From NCBI RefSeq assembly GCF_040054535.1, contig NC_090792.1:1468501-1532500 (forward strand): a stretch of 64,000 bases of DNA, written 5' to 3'. Below the pieces are notes generated by a model, which did not search any database, was not told the origin of the DNA, and saw nothing but the letters and a program-made list of their open reading frames with translations. The stretch is from Antennarius striatus (taxonomy: Eukaryota > Chordata > Actinopteri > Lophiiformes > Antennariidae). Below, one piece after another: positions 47,870 to 61,004 of the stretch; the first letter of the stretch is position 1, and every line of letters begins with the position of its first letter. The translations under genes were made by a program, and so were the position numbers.

Positions 47870-50140
47870 ATTCTCAATTCTGGATCAACTTATTGAGAAA
47901 CTCCTTTTGGGTTTTTTTTATTTTATTTTAATTTTTTTGCATCTGTTTGAGAGAGAATGTGCTTGTGTGATTTTTGTTACGTTACATAGTTGAAAAAGAG
48001 CAGTATTTTAAGTTATTTTTATATGGGAAATAGGACATATCTTGATCAGAGTGATAATTTACTAATTGCAGAGATGAGAAATACATCTACGGCAATATTT
48101 TATTGGCTGTAGTCACTTGTGGCTCAAAGTTGTTGTTGCTGGTCGGGAAGTGAGTGCAGTCATATACAACAATGAAGTTATTCATGGGAGTCAAATAGAC
48201 AGGTTCTCTGCAGGTCGGACGGAACACCTGTAGTTGATATCCAACAGGTTAATCCTGCCTCTGATTCTAGCCAACGATCAATCAAACTGAGCCATAGTTG
48301 GCCGTGTGTACGACTGAGAGCAGTCAGCATCCAAATCCAGCTCCATGATCAATGGAATCACCAAGATCGAAGTACAACATGAAGATGTTGTGTACCAAAA
48401 CCTGATCTTCTGTCTCTGTAGTCTCTGTCATCGGCATCCAAAAGTGTCACTTTGGACTGAATGGTGAGAGAGGAGAAACAAAATAAAATGCATGTATGAA
48501 CTTTTGTAATATGTAGCATTTAAAGTTATGCATTCAAAATGCATTAAGGTGCGATATAAAACATGTATGTATATATTATTATAAATGTATAAACACATTG
48601 AGCATTGATCAGAGAACTGACAGAAATGTTCTAAACCACATTCTAGATTTCAGATGTATATATTTCACTACACCACTCTATGTGTCTATACAATATACCA
48701 GCTCTTGTGGTGTGGGCTATGGTTCCTCCACTGATGGAGATCAGCAGAAGTTCTTGAAGAATCATGAAAATTCTCCTGAAAGTCCTTCTCAGGTATTAAA
48801 CTGGAGAAGAACCAGCAGGTGTGGTTCTTCCCAGCTGATTAATCAGCGGGTCACATTCTGGCATAAAGCAGCAGCTATGATCAGATAAGTAGACAGAAGG
48901 GACCTTCTGTAATTTATATTTTGTTCCACTGATCATCTATCATTGGCTTTTTTCTCTCTCTGGAGAGCTCAGTTCTCTTGTTGATACAGTCTATAATTTT
49001 GATTTATCCTTTGAGTAAATAAAAAGTGGTTTGCTCTGGCCCTTAAAGGACACAGCCTTCAAATCATTCCATCATTAATCCACACATTGTTTTATTTACC
49101 TTCACCCTCAGCAATGAGGAGACAGACTGGAGGAGGACAAGAGGGGACACTCCGAGGTCAGAAACAAGCCGTCTACTGTGAGTGCATGCTTTTAGGGTGG
49201 AGGCGAGTGGGGGAGGATGGGTTGACATTGTGGGTTGATTTAAATATGCAGCCTGTTGCTGAAGGTTTCAGGTGGTGCTGCGGTGAAGGATTTCTGGATA
49301 ATGTCGGCGACAAAGGTGAGCGGCAGCTAAAAACCCAGAGATCCCCTGAGGGTATGCTTGAACTTGGAAAAAAACATTCCACTGCAGGTCACCAGGGCAT
49401 CTCCACCTAAAAACCACCCCCATCACTGAAGGAAGACTGAGCCCAGCCATGAAGAAAGAGTTTTCTCGTCTGTTACAGTAATGAGCTCAGCCTGCTTTTA
49501 TTCTTCTTGTTGTGCTAAACAAATGAAAGATTTGGTCACATTAGTTCGGGAACATTAAAGGAACCGTAGCAGTTGCCCACGGGACCCTGTAGTAAAAATG
49601 TACTAGACCCTCTAGTACTAGACTCTCTGGTGTACTGGGCCCTCTGGTCAGATGTACTTGACCTGTCAGCAAAAACAAATATCTACATCAGGTTACACTT
49701 TTAAATAAAGCTGAGTGACAAATGTTGATTGTACTTGGAACTTTTGAATATTTTTTTAATGCTGTTTATCATGATTAACATTTGTTAACTTTGTTAGGTT
49801 TAGGAGTGCAGGACTTCAAAGATACTCACACTGTATAACTAGTTAGTTAAAAGTTGCCTATGTTGTAACATTCTATTTACATTTATATTTCTGTCAATAC
49901 ACCAGTACTGATGTATTTATATTTTTCCTCCACGACAACAACCACTCAGAACTTGGATCCACCCAGAACATTTGTTGAGGGGGAAGCAGAAGACTCAAGA
50001 TGTTCACTTCTTTTTGAGCGAATTCCTCAAATGTTGTTCACCTGTTCTGTCCTCAGTAGTGTTACCAGTAATACCAGTAAAATAAATTGTAAATGTATGA
50101 ATACATGTATTATGATTATTATTTTTAATGTTGTTGTTAT
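47870..50140. other. Intergenic region, no gene recognised
   Basis: Frames at 48598-48888 and 49087-49410 exceed 90 codons but lack known motifs or clear splice context. Minus-strand pieces around 48160-48440 (VHNIFMLYFDLGDSIDHGA and later TPMNNFIVVYDC in another frame) look faintly protein-like but I cannot assign them. Confidence 0.4.
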
Positions 50141-50144
50141 TGGT

Positions 50145-50452
50145 CAGTACATTGGTTCAGTTGGTAGCGATGTCTCCCCACAACAAGAGGGATCCGGGTT
50201 TTTGTTCTTCCCGTGTCTGCATGGATTCTCTCCAGGTTGTCCGGCGTCCTCCCACCTCCAGAAACATGCAGTTCAGATGAGCTGATCACTCCAAATTGTC
50301 CACAGTGTGAATTTGTGAGAGTGTTTGTTCATCTTTCATGTGGCCACAAGATGTGCTGGTGACACCTCTGGGGTGGAGGAGTGTCAAGGAGACGATAACG
50401 ATCATCTACCTCATTTTCAAGAAAATGGATGGATTGATGGATGGATTATGAT
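50145..50452 (+). mobile_element. SINE family B
   Basis: CATTGGTTCAGTTGGTAGCG, CCCGTGTCTGCATGGATTCT, GTCCGGCGTCCTCCCACCTC, CATCTTTCATGTGGCCAC-like 3' part and a GGATGGATTGATGGATGG tail. Confidence 0.7.
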
Positions 50453-50456
50453 TATT

Positions 50457-50842
50457 AGTTGTAGTAGTAGTAGTAGTGGTAGTAGTAGTAGTAATAATAG
50501 TTATAGTAGTAATAGTTATGGTAGTAGTAGTAGTAGTAGTAATAGTAGTAATAGTGGTAGTAGTAATAGTAGTAATAGTGGTAGTAGTAATAGTAGTAGT
50601 AGTAATAGTAGTAGTCACCCCTTTAACCCTACACTCAACAAACCCCTCCCACCCCTGTTCCTACAGCCTCAGCTTTATCTGGAGTTGAGTGTAGTCGTAG
50701 TTGTTGTTCTAGATGTAGTAGTAGTAGTAGTAGTAGTAATAGTCATAGTAGTAATTGTAGTAGACACCCTTTAACCCTACACTCAACAAACCCCTCCAAC
50801 CCCTGTTCGTACAGCCTCAGCCTATCTGGAGCTCAGAGGTCA
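50457..50842 (+). repeat. TAG trinucleotide array plus duplicated 75 bp unit
   Basis: TAG arrays at 50457-50617 and 50716-50763 are each followed by nearly the same unique segment (CACCCCTTTAACCCTACACT, AACAAACCCCTCCCACCCCT, ACAGCCTCAGC). The array and its flank were therefore duplicated together. Confidence 0.9.
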
Positions 50843-51487
50843 GACCCTTGTCCCAATGGAGGCTTACACCACTCTCTACTACCGACCAAATGAAAACCCA
50901 CAATGCACCCAGCCTGTGGTGCACACCACAATGGAGGGCTAGTGAGGTGGACATGTTTGTATAGGGATACTTCATCTAGATTATCCAGGTGTGTTTGTCT
51001 TGGATTGAGCCCACCACACAAATTAAACCCCCTGGCAAGTTGAAGCAACCCTTAAAGACCCAAGAATAGAAACCGTACTATAAAACCACAGAGCAACATG
51101 GTGGAACGAAGTCACCTCCTCCTTCACTACAACTGTCACATATCATCGCTTCGTCCCGTTAGCCCAGGCGAGGAGTTTAAACGTGAAGGAGCAAAATGAA
51201 CTTTTTCCATCTGCTCCTTCTGTTCTGCTAATACTTTCCTACAATTACCAGAATGTCTTTAGAGCCCACAGAGAATAAGGTTGACATGCGGGAGAAGTAA
51301 TGGGAGCTTCAGGAGTTAAACTGTCATTGCCTACATGCTGCATGCAGTTATATGGCTGACAGCCACACTCTAAAAGGTTTGTAGGCCTGATGGACAAACA
51401 ACCGCTTTCACAAAGATCAGAGTGTGTGTGGGGTGGGGGGTGTTTTCTAAAAGGAGGACGTATTTCTATTGTTCTGGAGAAACTAAT

Positions 51488-53497
51488 GATAGTAGTAGTA
51501 GCAGCAGTAGTAGTAGTAGGATTAGTAGTAAGAGCAGTAGTAGTAGTAGCAGTAGTAATGGTAGTAGTAGTAATAATAATAATAGTGGTAGTAGTAGTAG
51601 TAGTAGTAGCAGTAGTAGTAGTGGTAGTAGTGGTAGTGGTAGTAGTAGTAATAGTAGCAGTTGTAGCGTTAGCAGTAGTAGTAGCAGTAGTAGTGTTAGT
51701 AGTGGTAGTGGTAGTAGTACTGGTAGTAGTAGTGGTAGTAGTAGTAGTAGTAATGAAGCAGTAGTAGTGGTAGTAGTGGTAGCAGTAGTGGTAGTAGTAG
51801 TAGTAATGAAGCAGTAGTAATTGTAGGAGTAGTAGTAGTAGTAGTGGTAGTAGTAGTAATAGTAGTAGTAGTAGTGGTAGTATTAGTAGTAGTAGTGGTA
51901 GTATTAGTGGTAGTAGTGGTAGTAGTGGTAGTAGTAGTAATAGCAGTAGTAGTGGTAGCAGTAGTAGTAGTAGTGGTAGTAGTAGTGGTAGTAGTGGTAG
52001 TAGTGGTAGTAGTAGTAATAGCAGTAGTAGTGGTAGCAGTAGTAGTAGTAGTAGTGGTAGTAGTAGTGGTAGTAGCAGTAGTAGTAGTGGTGGTAGTAGT
52101 GTTAGTAGTAGTGGTAGTAGTAGTAGTAGTAGTAGTGGTAGTAGTGGTAGTAGTGGTAGTAGTGGTAGTAGTAGTGGTAGTAGTGGTAGTAGTAGTTGTA
52201 GTAGTGGTAGTAGTGGTAGTAGTGGTTGTAGTAGTGGTAGTAGTGGTAGTAGTGGCAGTAGTGGTAGTAGTAGTAGTTGTTGTTGTAGTAGTGGTAGTAG
52301 TGGTAGTAGTGGTAGTAGTAGTGTAGTAGTGGTAGTAGTGGTAGTAGTAGTAGTAGTAGTAGCAGTAGTAGTGGTAGTAGTAGTTGTAGTAGTGGTAGTA
52401 GTGGTAGTAGTAGTTGTAGTAGTAGTGGTAGTAGTAGTGGTAGTAGTAGTGTAGTAGTGGTAGTAGTAGTAGTGGTAGTAGTGGTAGTAGTAGTAGTAGT
52501 AGCAGTAGTAGTGGTAGTAGTAGTAGTAGTAGTGGTAGTAGTGGTAGTAGTAGTAGTTGTAGTAGTGGTAGTAGTAGTGGTAGTAGTAGTGGTAGTAGTA
52601 GTGGTAGTAGTGGTAGTAGTAGTGGTAGTAGTAGTAGTAGTAGTAGTGGTAGTAGTGGTAGTAGTAGTTGTAGTAGTGGTAGTAGTGGTAGTAGTGGTAG
52701 TAGTAGTTGTAGTAGTGGTAGTAGTGGTAGTAGTGGTAGTAGTAGTGGTAGTAGTAGTAGTAGTAGTGGTAGTAGTGGTAGTAGTAGTAGTTGTAGTAGT
52801 GGTAGTAGTAGTGGTAGTAGTAGTGGTAGTAGTCGTAGTAGTGGTAGTAGTAGTGGTAGTAGTGGTAGTGGTAGTAGTGGTAGTAGTAGTTGTAGTAGTG
52901 GTAGTAGTGGTAGTAGTAGTTGTAGTAGTGGTAGTGGTAGTAGTAGTGGTAGTAGTGGCAGTAGTGGTAGTAGTAGTAGTAGTTGTTGTAGTAGTGGTAG
53001 TAGTGTAGTAGTGGTAGTAGTGGTAGTGGTAGTAGTAGTAGTAGTAGTAGTAGCAGTAGTAGTGGTAGTAGTAGTTGTAGTAGTGGTAGTAGTGGTAGTA
53101 GTGGTAGGAGTGGTAGTAGTAGTTGTAGTAGTAGTAGTAGTGGTAGTAGTGGTAGTAGTAGTGGTAGTAGTAGTGGTAGTAGTAGTGTAGTAGTGGTAGT
53201 AGTAGTAGTGGTAGTAGTGGTAGTAGTAGTGGTAGTAGTAGTTGTAATAGTGGTAGTAGTAGTGTAGTAGTGGTAGTAGTAGTAGTGGTAGTAGTGGTAG
53301 TAGTAGTGGTAGTAGTAGTAGTGGTAGTAGTGGTAGTAGTAGTGGTAGTAGTAGTTGTTATAGTGGTAGTAGTAGTGTAGTAGTGGTAGTAGTAGTGGTA
53401 GTAGTGGTAGTAGTAGTGGTAGTAGTAGTAGTGGTAGTAGTGGTAGTAGTAGTGGTAGTAGTAGTGGTAGTAGTGGTAGTAGTAGTGGTAGTAGTAC
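51488..53497 (+). repeat. Two-kilobase TAG/TGG trinucleotide satellite
   Basis: About 2.0 kb of GTAGTAGTGGTAG-type repeat. TAG is the base unit, with TGG, CAG and TTG variants and CGT rare. Units of 9, 12 and 15 bases recur as higher-order blocks. The plus strand is rich in GG doublets and carries no C runs. Long valine-only or Ser/Gly-only frames are by-products and not genes. Confidence 0.98.
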
Positions 53498-53499
53498 GT

Positions 53500-54530
53500 C
53501 CTGAACTCATGTTACATCACAGTTTTCTCCAACAAGGCTGCCCAGAGATGTTGCTATGTTAGCATTCTAGTTGCACAAGATGGTGAAAGAAATCCATCCA
53601 ACATTTCCTGGGAGTCGTTTCAGTTCCTGTGAAACACGCTGCAGGTTTCTGAAGTTTGCTACAGGTCAATATCTTATATGTTAGAGTTGCTGCATGCTGT
53701 ACATAAACTGAATGTGTTCCATTCAGCTAAGAGCTAATCTAGATAAATGTCTGGTTTTTGCTCTTTGCACTCTGCATTTCCTGTTTTATGTACCTTTAAT
53801 TATCCCATGGAGACAAATTAAGTTTTTGAATTTGAATTTCCCAAAAACAAAAAGGGATTAATATTCTAATCTGAAGTAAGCAGATTGGATGAGATACAGT
53901 GGAATGAAACATGTTCTATCTCTGCCGTTCAATGTGGTATGTTAATGAAATAGTATCATACATATGCTGGGCCGTGCTGGAATGTTTTTTTATGTGTGTG
54001 TTTTTTTTCCTGTCGTATTTCTTTTTTAACATTGTGCATTGAGCAGTTTTTACAGTGCAGGTCTTGTCCCCTAGGGGGCGGCTCAGCTCTCGGTTGTCAC
54101 TGACTTCATGGTCACCTCCTTCACCTTGGAGATCAGTGAACACTGGCGGTGGTGGGATCTATAGCCCCTTACATTTAGGGCCCCTCTGTGGTTCTAAAGC
54201 CAGTCGGGCTGGGGGGGGTGCCGGGAGGGGGTAACTAATTGAAGTCATAAGATGACGGGTGTGCTGTGATTTGTGTGGTGACAGGCAGTGTAATTACACG
54301 GCTGGTCAGAAAGAACATTAGTTAAGAGCTTTCGTGGGCGCTAACTCGGCCAATAAAAGGATCTTTACATTTTAGAATTGTAAAGAGTGGGCAGTGCTGC
54401 TGGGCTGCTCTGTTTGTCTGAGGATGGAGTGATTAGGATGCACTTTAACAATGAAACACAAAGAAGGTCAAAGACTTACAGGAAGACTCAAGACCTTGTT
54501 AACATTTGGATCACTTCAGTTACAGATATG
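53500..54530. other. Intergenic, no gene seen
   Basis: No recognisable coding or repeat family apart from a possible LINE-like tail around 53745-53835. Confidence 0.45.
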
Positions 54531-54531
54531 A

Positions 54532-54604
<73 letters not shown>
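54532..54604 (+). repeat. (GT)n microsatellite
   Basis: About 32 GT units followed by a short TA run. Confidence 0.97.
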
Positions 54605-54609
<5 letters not shown>

Positions 54610-54611
54610 TA

Positions 54612-55130
54612 TCAGTCAATCAATCAATCAATCAATCAAACTTTATTTATATAGCGCTTTTTATACAAAGTAAGTAGCCCAAAGTGCTTTCCATGAAAAC
54701 AATACAAAAACAGTTTACACAAGAGATATATCGCCCCTCTTCCCCAACACATACACACTAATTTAAAAACACTGACAAGGTCACAACGTAGAGGAAATTT
54801 TGAAGTTAGGAAACACCAGAGAGAAGTTAATCGATATGGAGATAAAAGATGACTGAATAGATTAAAATCCAATAATTTCAAAGTAATAAAACAATAAAAT
54901 AAGGTTAGAGGCCGGACTAAAGAGGTAAAAATAATCTAATTAAATTCCATTAAAAAACAGTCTAACAAAGTAAAATAAATAAATCCGTGATCGATAAAAC
55001 AAACAAGATTCAATTAAGAGCCAGGCTAAAAAAATAAAAATAAATAATAATAATAATAATAATAAATAAAATAAATATACTTTTTTTTAAAGATCGAGTT
55101 AAAAAAGGTGGGTCTTGAGTTTACTTTCAG
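54612..55130 (-). repeat. Fish repeat ending TTTATTTATATAGCGCTTT
   Basis: A CAAT tandem, then ACTTTATTTATATAGCGCTT and AGTAGCCCAAAGTGCTTTCC, followed by AT-rich body with AAT and AAATA runs. This is the reverse complement of the standard fish SINE/LINE tail AAAGCGCTATATAAATAAAG. Confidence 0.75.
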
Positions 55131-55139
55131 AAATAGTAG

Positions 55140-55761
55140 TATATATATATATATATAAAGTTCTATGAAGTTCTACATCACCATATTGGATTTTGAGAAA
55201 AATGACCACAAAATCAAAAAGCACCTTTAATCCAATAAATCTCTTTGGAAATGAGGGCAGTTAACAAGCAGCTCCATATACTGCAGCCACATATTGGGTG
55301 TTTAAATGTCTGTGGTAGCACTGGGCAGCATGTGTTTGTCTATGCCTTCATGAGTATCCCTGTATCCATCCAGCCCTGATGCAGCTTCCGAGCTCAGCCC
55401 CTCTGGAAAGATCCAGAGGCCAAAAAGATAGTCGTGGGCAAAAACAAAAACAAAGCCCAAACCACACGTCACCTCAGTGAAATATGGTAATGATATAGGG
55501 GGAAGTTTACATTTTGTAAAAATATGCGTAATTTGTCTTAGGTTTCGTTTATGACTGACTGGGCCGGTCGTGAAGAGGGAGCCCATTTTTTCAAATGTTT
55601 CTGGATGTCGACCACAGAGCAGCCAACACCCCTGTCTATCTTTAGAGCAGGGAATCCACCCAAGAACTGTCAGTCCAGCTGCCAAATCCAGGACTGCTAA
55701 GACTCTCCAGATCCCCAAAAACACTAACAGCATCATTCAGGGACATCCACCCGCCCACGGT

Positions 55762-55859
<98 letters not shown>

Positions 55860-57820
55860 ACACAGACGCTGATACTGTCGCATGTGAAGCTGTTTCAAGA
55901 ACAGAGTAAATAAATCAGGGCCCTGCATCATCGTTCAGGATTACGTAAGAGCAGCTTGGCCCTGAATGTAACACAGAATGAAGCAAAAAAAAATGAAAAA
56001 CAACTTTTTGAAAAAGATTTATCTGCTCTTAACACTAAATCAATACCTAATTTTTCTTGGACTCCACCTTTGTTTTTCCAAGTGCTGGGAACAGTATATA
56101 AAAAGGTCAAAGAAATGAGGGGTTAAAAAAAAAAAAAGTTGTATTAAATTTGTGAAATAGAAAATTACTGCTGCTGAAAAAAAGATTAATGACTCTGGCT
56201 GTGGACTCTCTGAATCTCACCGGTGCCGCGCAGTGAAGCACTTAATAAATCACTGCTATGCGTACATGGAATTAATAGGGATGCTGTGCTTTTATGGTTT
56301 GTGCCTCTGCCAAATCTCAAAAAGCCTGATCTGGCCCCGGTTCTAATCTGTTTTTCAAAAGTCACCACAGATATCTGGTGCTTCACCGGTGTCGTGCTAA
56401 TCCAAGAATAACTAAGAGAAAGCGAGGTGATAATATCATCTCCTGATGGAGCCTATTATAAATAAATGAACACATGGGGACTGATAGCATCTTAAAATCT
56501 TACATTCCAATGAAACTATAAAGCTCCTTCCTTACATTTCAGATATTGAAATTTTTGAACTTGTCTAAACATTTTTAAATTCAGTGATTCAAAGAAGATG
56601 ACGATAAAAAGATAATAACTCAGGTCATTCCTGAATTAGGTGTAACGCAGCTATGCATGTGCTCTGCCAAATTTAAACAAATGAATATCTGGGTATGTTC
56701 TGTTTGCAGAAACAGAGATGTGTGTGAATGACATGCATCATTGGCTCAGGTGCCTTTTGTCATTTTTCTGGAAACATCACATTTTTCCTAAACACACCCT
56801 TAAAGACAAATCAATCCTTTGTTGAGTAAATGTTTCCTCCTTATGTCAAATACAAACGCGTCATAGCAGACACAGTTTTCAGAACATATTCAGTTTTATT
56901 AAAAAAAAAAAAAAACAGCTAGAGTTTATCAACATGACTTTTACATAAATTTATATGCATCACTTTTTTTCACATAAATATGAAATAAACTCAACAAAAT
57001 GAATTTTTTGTGGCACCGATCTTTTACATGTGTCTGTATTCACATTTCAGTGCTGTCTCACGTCACCTGTCATATTAAATCAATGTGCCGGCACCATAAG
57101 TTGAGTCAGTGAAACCCAAAAGCTTAGTTCAGTGGATTTTAGAATGAAAAGTTTTGTGTTTTGGGAGAAAAATGATTGCCACATCACCCAGTCAATTTTG
57201 CTCAGGCCATCCCCTAAGATGTAACAGTGGTGACCATTTTGCCCATGTAGAGCCTCCTTAGACTTTGGATTTGATGCTCTGCCAAGAGTGGTGTTGTTTC
57301 ACAGTTGCTTATAAAGACGATGATATCTTCCTGACTCCCTTCAGATTGAGAGATTGTGGGACTTAGTAGGCTTGATCTTCATGAAAGAAGTTGCTCAAAA
57401 CTTTTCAGTAGCCTGGAGGAGAGTTAGGAGTCACTGCCCTGATTGTGCCTTGACTCCATGGACCATCTGCCTGCTTCCACTATGAGAAGCCTGAGGGAGA
57501 TGGGGCAACCTATTTCTATCTCTAGCTCATGGGTAGAGCAGCAGACATTGAAGTTCTTGAGTTATTCACATGGTACAAAGTCAGGTGACAGGTATTTGCT
57601 GGTGGGGAACACACCCACAGGCATTGGGGAGGTCTTGCTATGGGAACTACGGGGAACCCCAAGTTGTTTTGCATTGGTTGATTGAATTTCCTCCCAAGTC
57701 TTGACTGAATGCACGACACAATTGGTGAATCCTGGACTTTGACAGCTGTATTATCAGTTGTCACTGGCAAGCCATATTTGCAATATATTAGTACAGGTAC
57801 TGCTTGACATGAAACCTTTT
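55140..57820. other. Intergenic region, no gene recognised
   Basis: Contains (AC)n at 55765-55857, poly-A stretches near 56127 and 56901, and a block at 57180-57780 with weak coding-like minus-strand frames that I cannot assign. Confidence 0.45.
55765..55857 (+). repeat. (AC)n microsatellite
   Basis: About 46 AC units. Confidence 0.98.
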
Positions 57821-57827
57821 GCAAATA

Positions 57828-59133
57828 GTCCTCAACTTACGAACATAATGAGTTCCAAGAGTTTGTTTGTAAGTTGAATTGTTCATAAATCTTGGCATGG
57901 TGGTTAGCACTGTTGCCTCACAGCAAGAAGGTCATGGGTTCAAACTCCAGCATTTCCAACATGGCCTTTCTGTGTAGTTTGCATGTTCTCTCCATATCCG
58001 AATGGGTTTCTCCAGATACTCGGGTTTCCATCCCATCAGGAAAAACATGCTTTGAAGAAATATTACATTATGTCTTCATCTAACATTGGAATTCCGTTGT
58101 TGCCATTTTTATGATGACAAATTAAGCTTATTTATATTAATCTTAAAAATGCCAGGTGAGATCATTTACATGCCATTACTACTCTAAATTCAAAAGTACT
58201 ATTCCCTAAGACTTACCAGAAACAATTACAGGACATAAAAACGGCACATAAATGAAATAAAATACTGTAGATGCATTATGTAACTTACACCTTTGCTGAA
58301 TTAATTTCATCCTAGGGAAGTGTAGAGGCTAAGCCAAGCTTTAATCCACTGAGTGTTCCGCTGCATTCACATGGACGACACATTGATGCACTTCCTGGTG
58401 ATTAAAAGTCGACAATTTATGTTTGATTGCTGTTTTATTTCAATCAAGTTTCTCAGTTTACTCAACTAAAAGTTTCATCAAATATCAATTCATGCATTCA
58501 GCGTTCAGCTATATTGTCAATTAATGCTTCTGGCCAGAAATCTAACCCAAAATCAACGTTTCCACTTCATTTACCTCCTACAGAGGAACAACTTGACAAC
58601 ATGAAAACAGGCAAACATTAAAAAAAAATAAAATGAAGGCATGTTTTGTTTCGGTTGTATGTCCTTTTAAAAAACTTTTTATTATTAAAATATTGAGATA
58701 TTATTAAAATAATAATAAAGTTTATGTCATTTTACCTGACTTAGTGTCTGTCCACCCCAAATACTGGACTCATAAATTCACTAAAAATCTGTTAAAAACA
58801 CACAATATCATGTTACTGTACAATAAATAAGGATGAAACATGCTTGTCTGTAACAAAGATGCGTGGATACCCATTGTATACTTCTTTAGAGTACAGCCAC
58901 TCTACTGTTCTTTAGCATGTAGCATGTAGCTTACCTTTAGAGTGAAGGAAGAGGAGGAGGGAGACGTTATTATTGGTAAGAGTCAGTGTTGTCATCAGAG
59001 AGATGGTCACCGTGATGCTACTCGATGGGGGCCGTGGCAGAAAGTGGGTCTGCAGGACAATAGTCGGATATGGCAGCGTGCGTTTGTTCATACCTCTGAA
59101 TGTTCGTAAGTCAGATGTTCGTAAGTTTAGGAC
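57828..59133 (+). mobile_element. Non-autonomous DNA transposon with terminal inverted repeats and TA duplication
   Basis: The left end is GTCCTCAACTTACGAACAT. The right end, read on the minus strand, is GTCCTAAACTTACGAACAT, and it is flanked on both sides by TA (57826-57827 and 59134-59135). A second copy of TTCGTAAGT lies just inside each end. Length is 1306 bases and there is no transposase frame. TA duplication and ends suggest the Tc1/mariner-Tigger group. A SINE sits inside near the left end. Confidence 0.85.
57888..58060 (+). mobile_element. SINE family B nested in the transposon
   Basis: GGCATGGTGGTTAGCACTGT, CACAGCAAGAAGGTCATGGG (B box GGGTTCAAACTCC), GTAGTTTGCATGTTCTCTCC and CCCATCAGGAAAAACATGC. 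Confidence 0.8.
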
Positions 59134-59135
59134 TA

Positions 59136-60870
59136 CATGTATTTAAGTTTGTGTCTATAAAGACTGCGTATTAAGAATAACATTTCACTGAGAGAATCCA
59201 CAGCAGGAGCAGAGAGAATTTTTTTAGACCCAGTTTGCTTTGACTGACTGAATGTATGAAAACATCTACAGTACAAATAGTCTGCCTGTCACCTGAACGC
59301 CTGTGATCGCCACATTAAATAAAGGCTCCTGCTTCTTGTACCCCACAATTTATTCCACAAATTTTACCAACAAACATCTCCTTCAATGTAAAAGCCAGAA
59401 AGTGTGTGAGTTCTGCAGCATTAAAATGTACCTCTTACACAGCTGAAAATTGAAAACTGAGCAGGGCAAACTTCCAAAAATAGGTGTGATGTCACAAGTT
59501 ATTCTCTTTCCCCTGCTGTTAAACTAAAATTTTCTCTGAGCACAGTTAAGCCTCTAAAAAAAAAAAAAACATCTCTGATTAATGGGGCCTTAAAGAATTT
59601 ATGGAAGCACTTACCTGTAATCAATTCCATGCCCAACATTTTTTTGCAACCTGCTAAATGAGAATGTCGTCATCAAGTCGATTTGAATGTAAAACTACAG
59701 GCATCATGATTCATGTTTAAGTCATACAGTACAATACATCTCTTTGGTTCCAATGGAAAATCCCCCTCCCCTCCACACAAACATCTATGAGGCTTGATTA
59801 TACACAGCTTTGCTGACTACGTACAGATGATCTATGGTTCTGAGTGTTTACTGTGTCCAACTCTGTGCAGAACAAACACGTCTGATTGATTAAGCAAAGA
59901 ACACAGTGAAGCTGTCAGGCCTCATGTCTCTGACACAAGCGTTATCCATTTAAAAACAAATGTTCTGAATGAGCATCAGAGCACACAGTAATCATCACCT
60001 ACACTATAACTAATCCCTGTAATAATTCTGCTTGTCCCTCCGTTCGTTAACTTGTATGACCGTTATGCTTTAAAAAAATCTGAGCAATTATTCCAGTTAA
60101 GTGAAGAATTAATTTGCATATGACATATAAATGAGATAAGAGTCTATTAAATCTATTATTTATTTCTAATGTGTCTGCAGATATTATGGAACAGGATAAA
60201 AGAGTGATGACAAAGGTGACACATTGGAGTGAGAGAGACAACGCATGCAAGAAAGAAGAGCAACGAACACGACAGAGGAAGGCGTCAAAAGCGAAGACTG
60301 AAAATGAATGAACAGGAACGTGGGCAGTATTTACAGTAACAAGTCAGTAACAAGTCAGTTTTATTAAAATAAGACTGCCTGTTTCAAAAAGGTAAAACAT
60401 TTTCAAATGCTAAATAAACACCTGTCCATTGATGGTCAAAGAAAGTGATTGATAACATTGGCTGCTTAATGATTTGACAGAATGGAGTCTAATTGTTAGA
60501 AATAAAAGTTTTGTGGAGTCTGGATACCCTTTGACGCAACTTGTTCAAGGCTCGGACCGTTGCTTTTTATATTCTACCTTTCCTTCCATTATGTTCCTCC
60601 TCCAAGCGGAAAGCAAGAGAAGCAACAGGACAGAATTGGCATCCATGATGTGAGGAGACGCGTAAGTTAACAGCGGTTAGCTGCTAAATCACGATAATGA
60701 CTTGTCCAAATCATTTATCCTGCTTTTTTAGTAGAATCAAAAAAAGAATATTTATCTTTGTTAATCATTTTCCACATTTATAATTGTCACATGCATAACT
60801 ATTGTACAAGTACAGGTGAAAAACCACAAACTGAACACAAACTGAGCAAAACGCTTTTATTCATTATTTT
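59136..60870. other. Intergenic, no gene seen
   Basis: AT-rich, short frames only. No repeat family recognised. Confidence 0.45.
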
Positions 60871-60877
60871 AAAAAAA

Positions 60878-60878
<1 letters not shown>

Positions 60879-60953
<75 letters not shown>
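60879..60953 (+). repeat. (GT)n microsatellite
   Basis: About 36 GT units. Confidence 0.98.
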
Positions 60954-60955
<2 letters not shown>

Positions 60956-61004
60956 TGTATATATATAAAATGTCCCTCTCACCCTTTTAGGGTGGTATCT
61001 GTGT

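Noticed and set aside
51844..53008. Very long open frames on the plus strand encoding almost only valine
   Set aside because: They are the direct translation of the TAG/TGG array. There is no start context, composition or splice signal of a gene.
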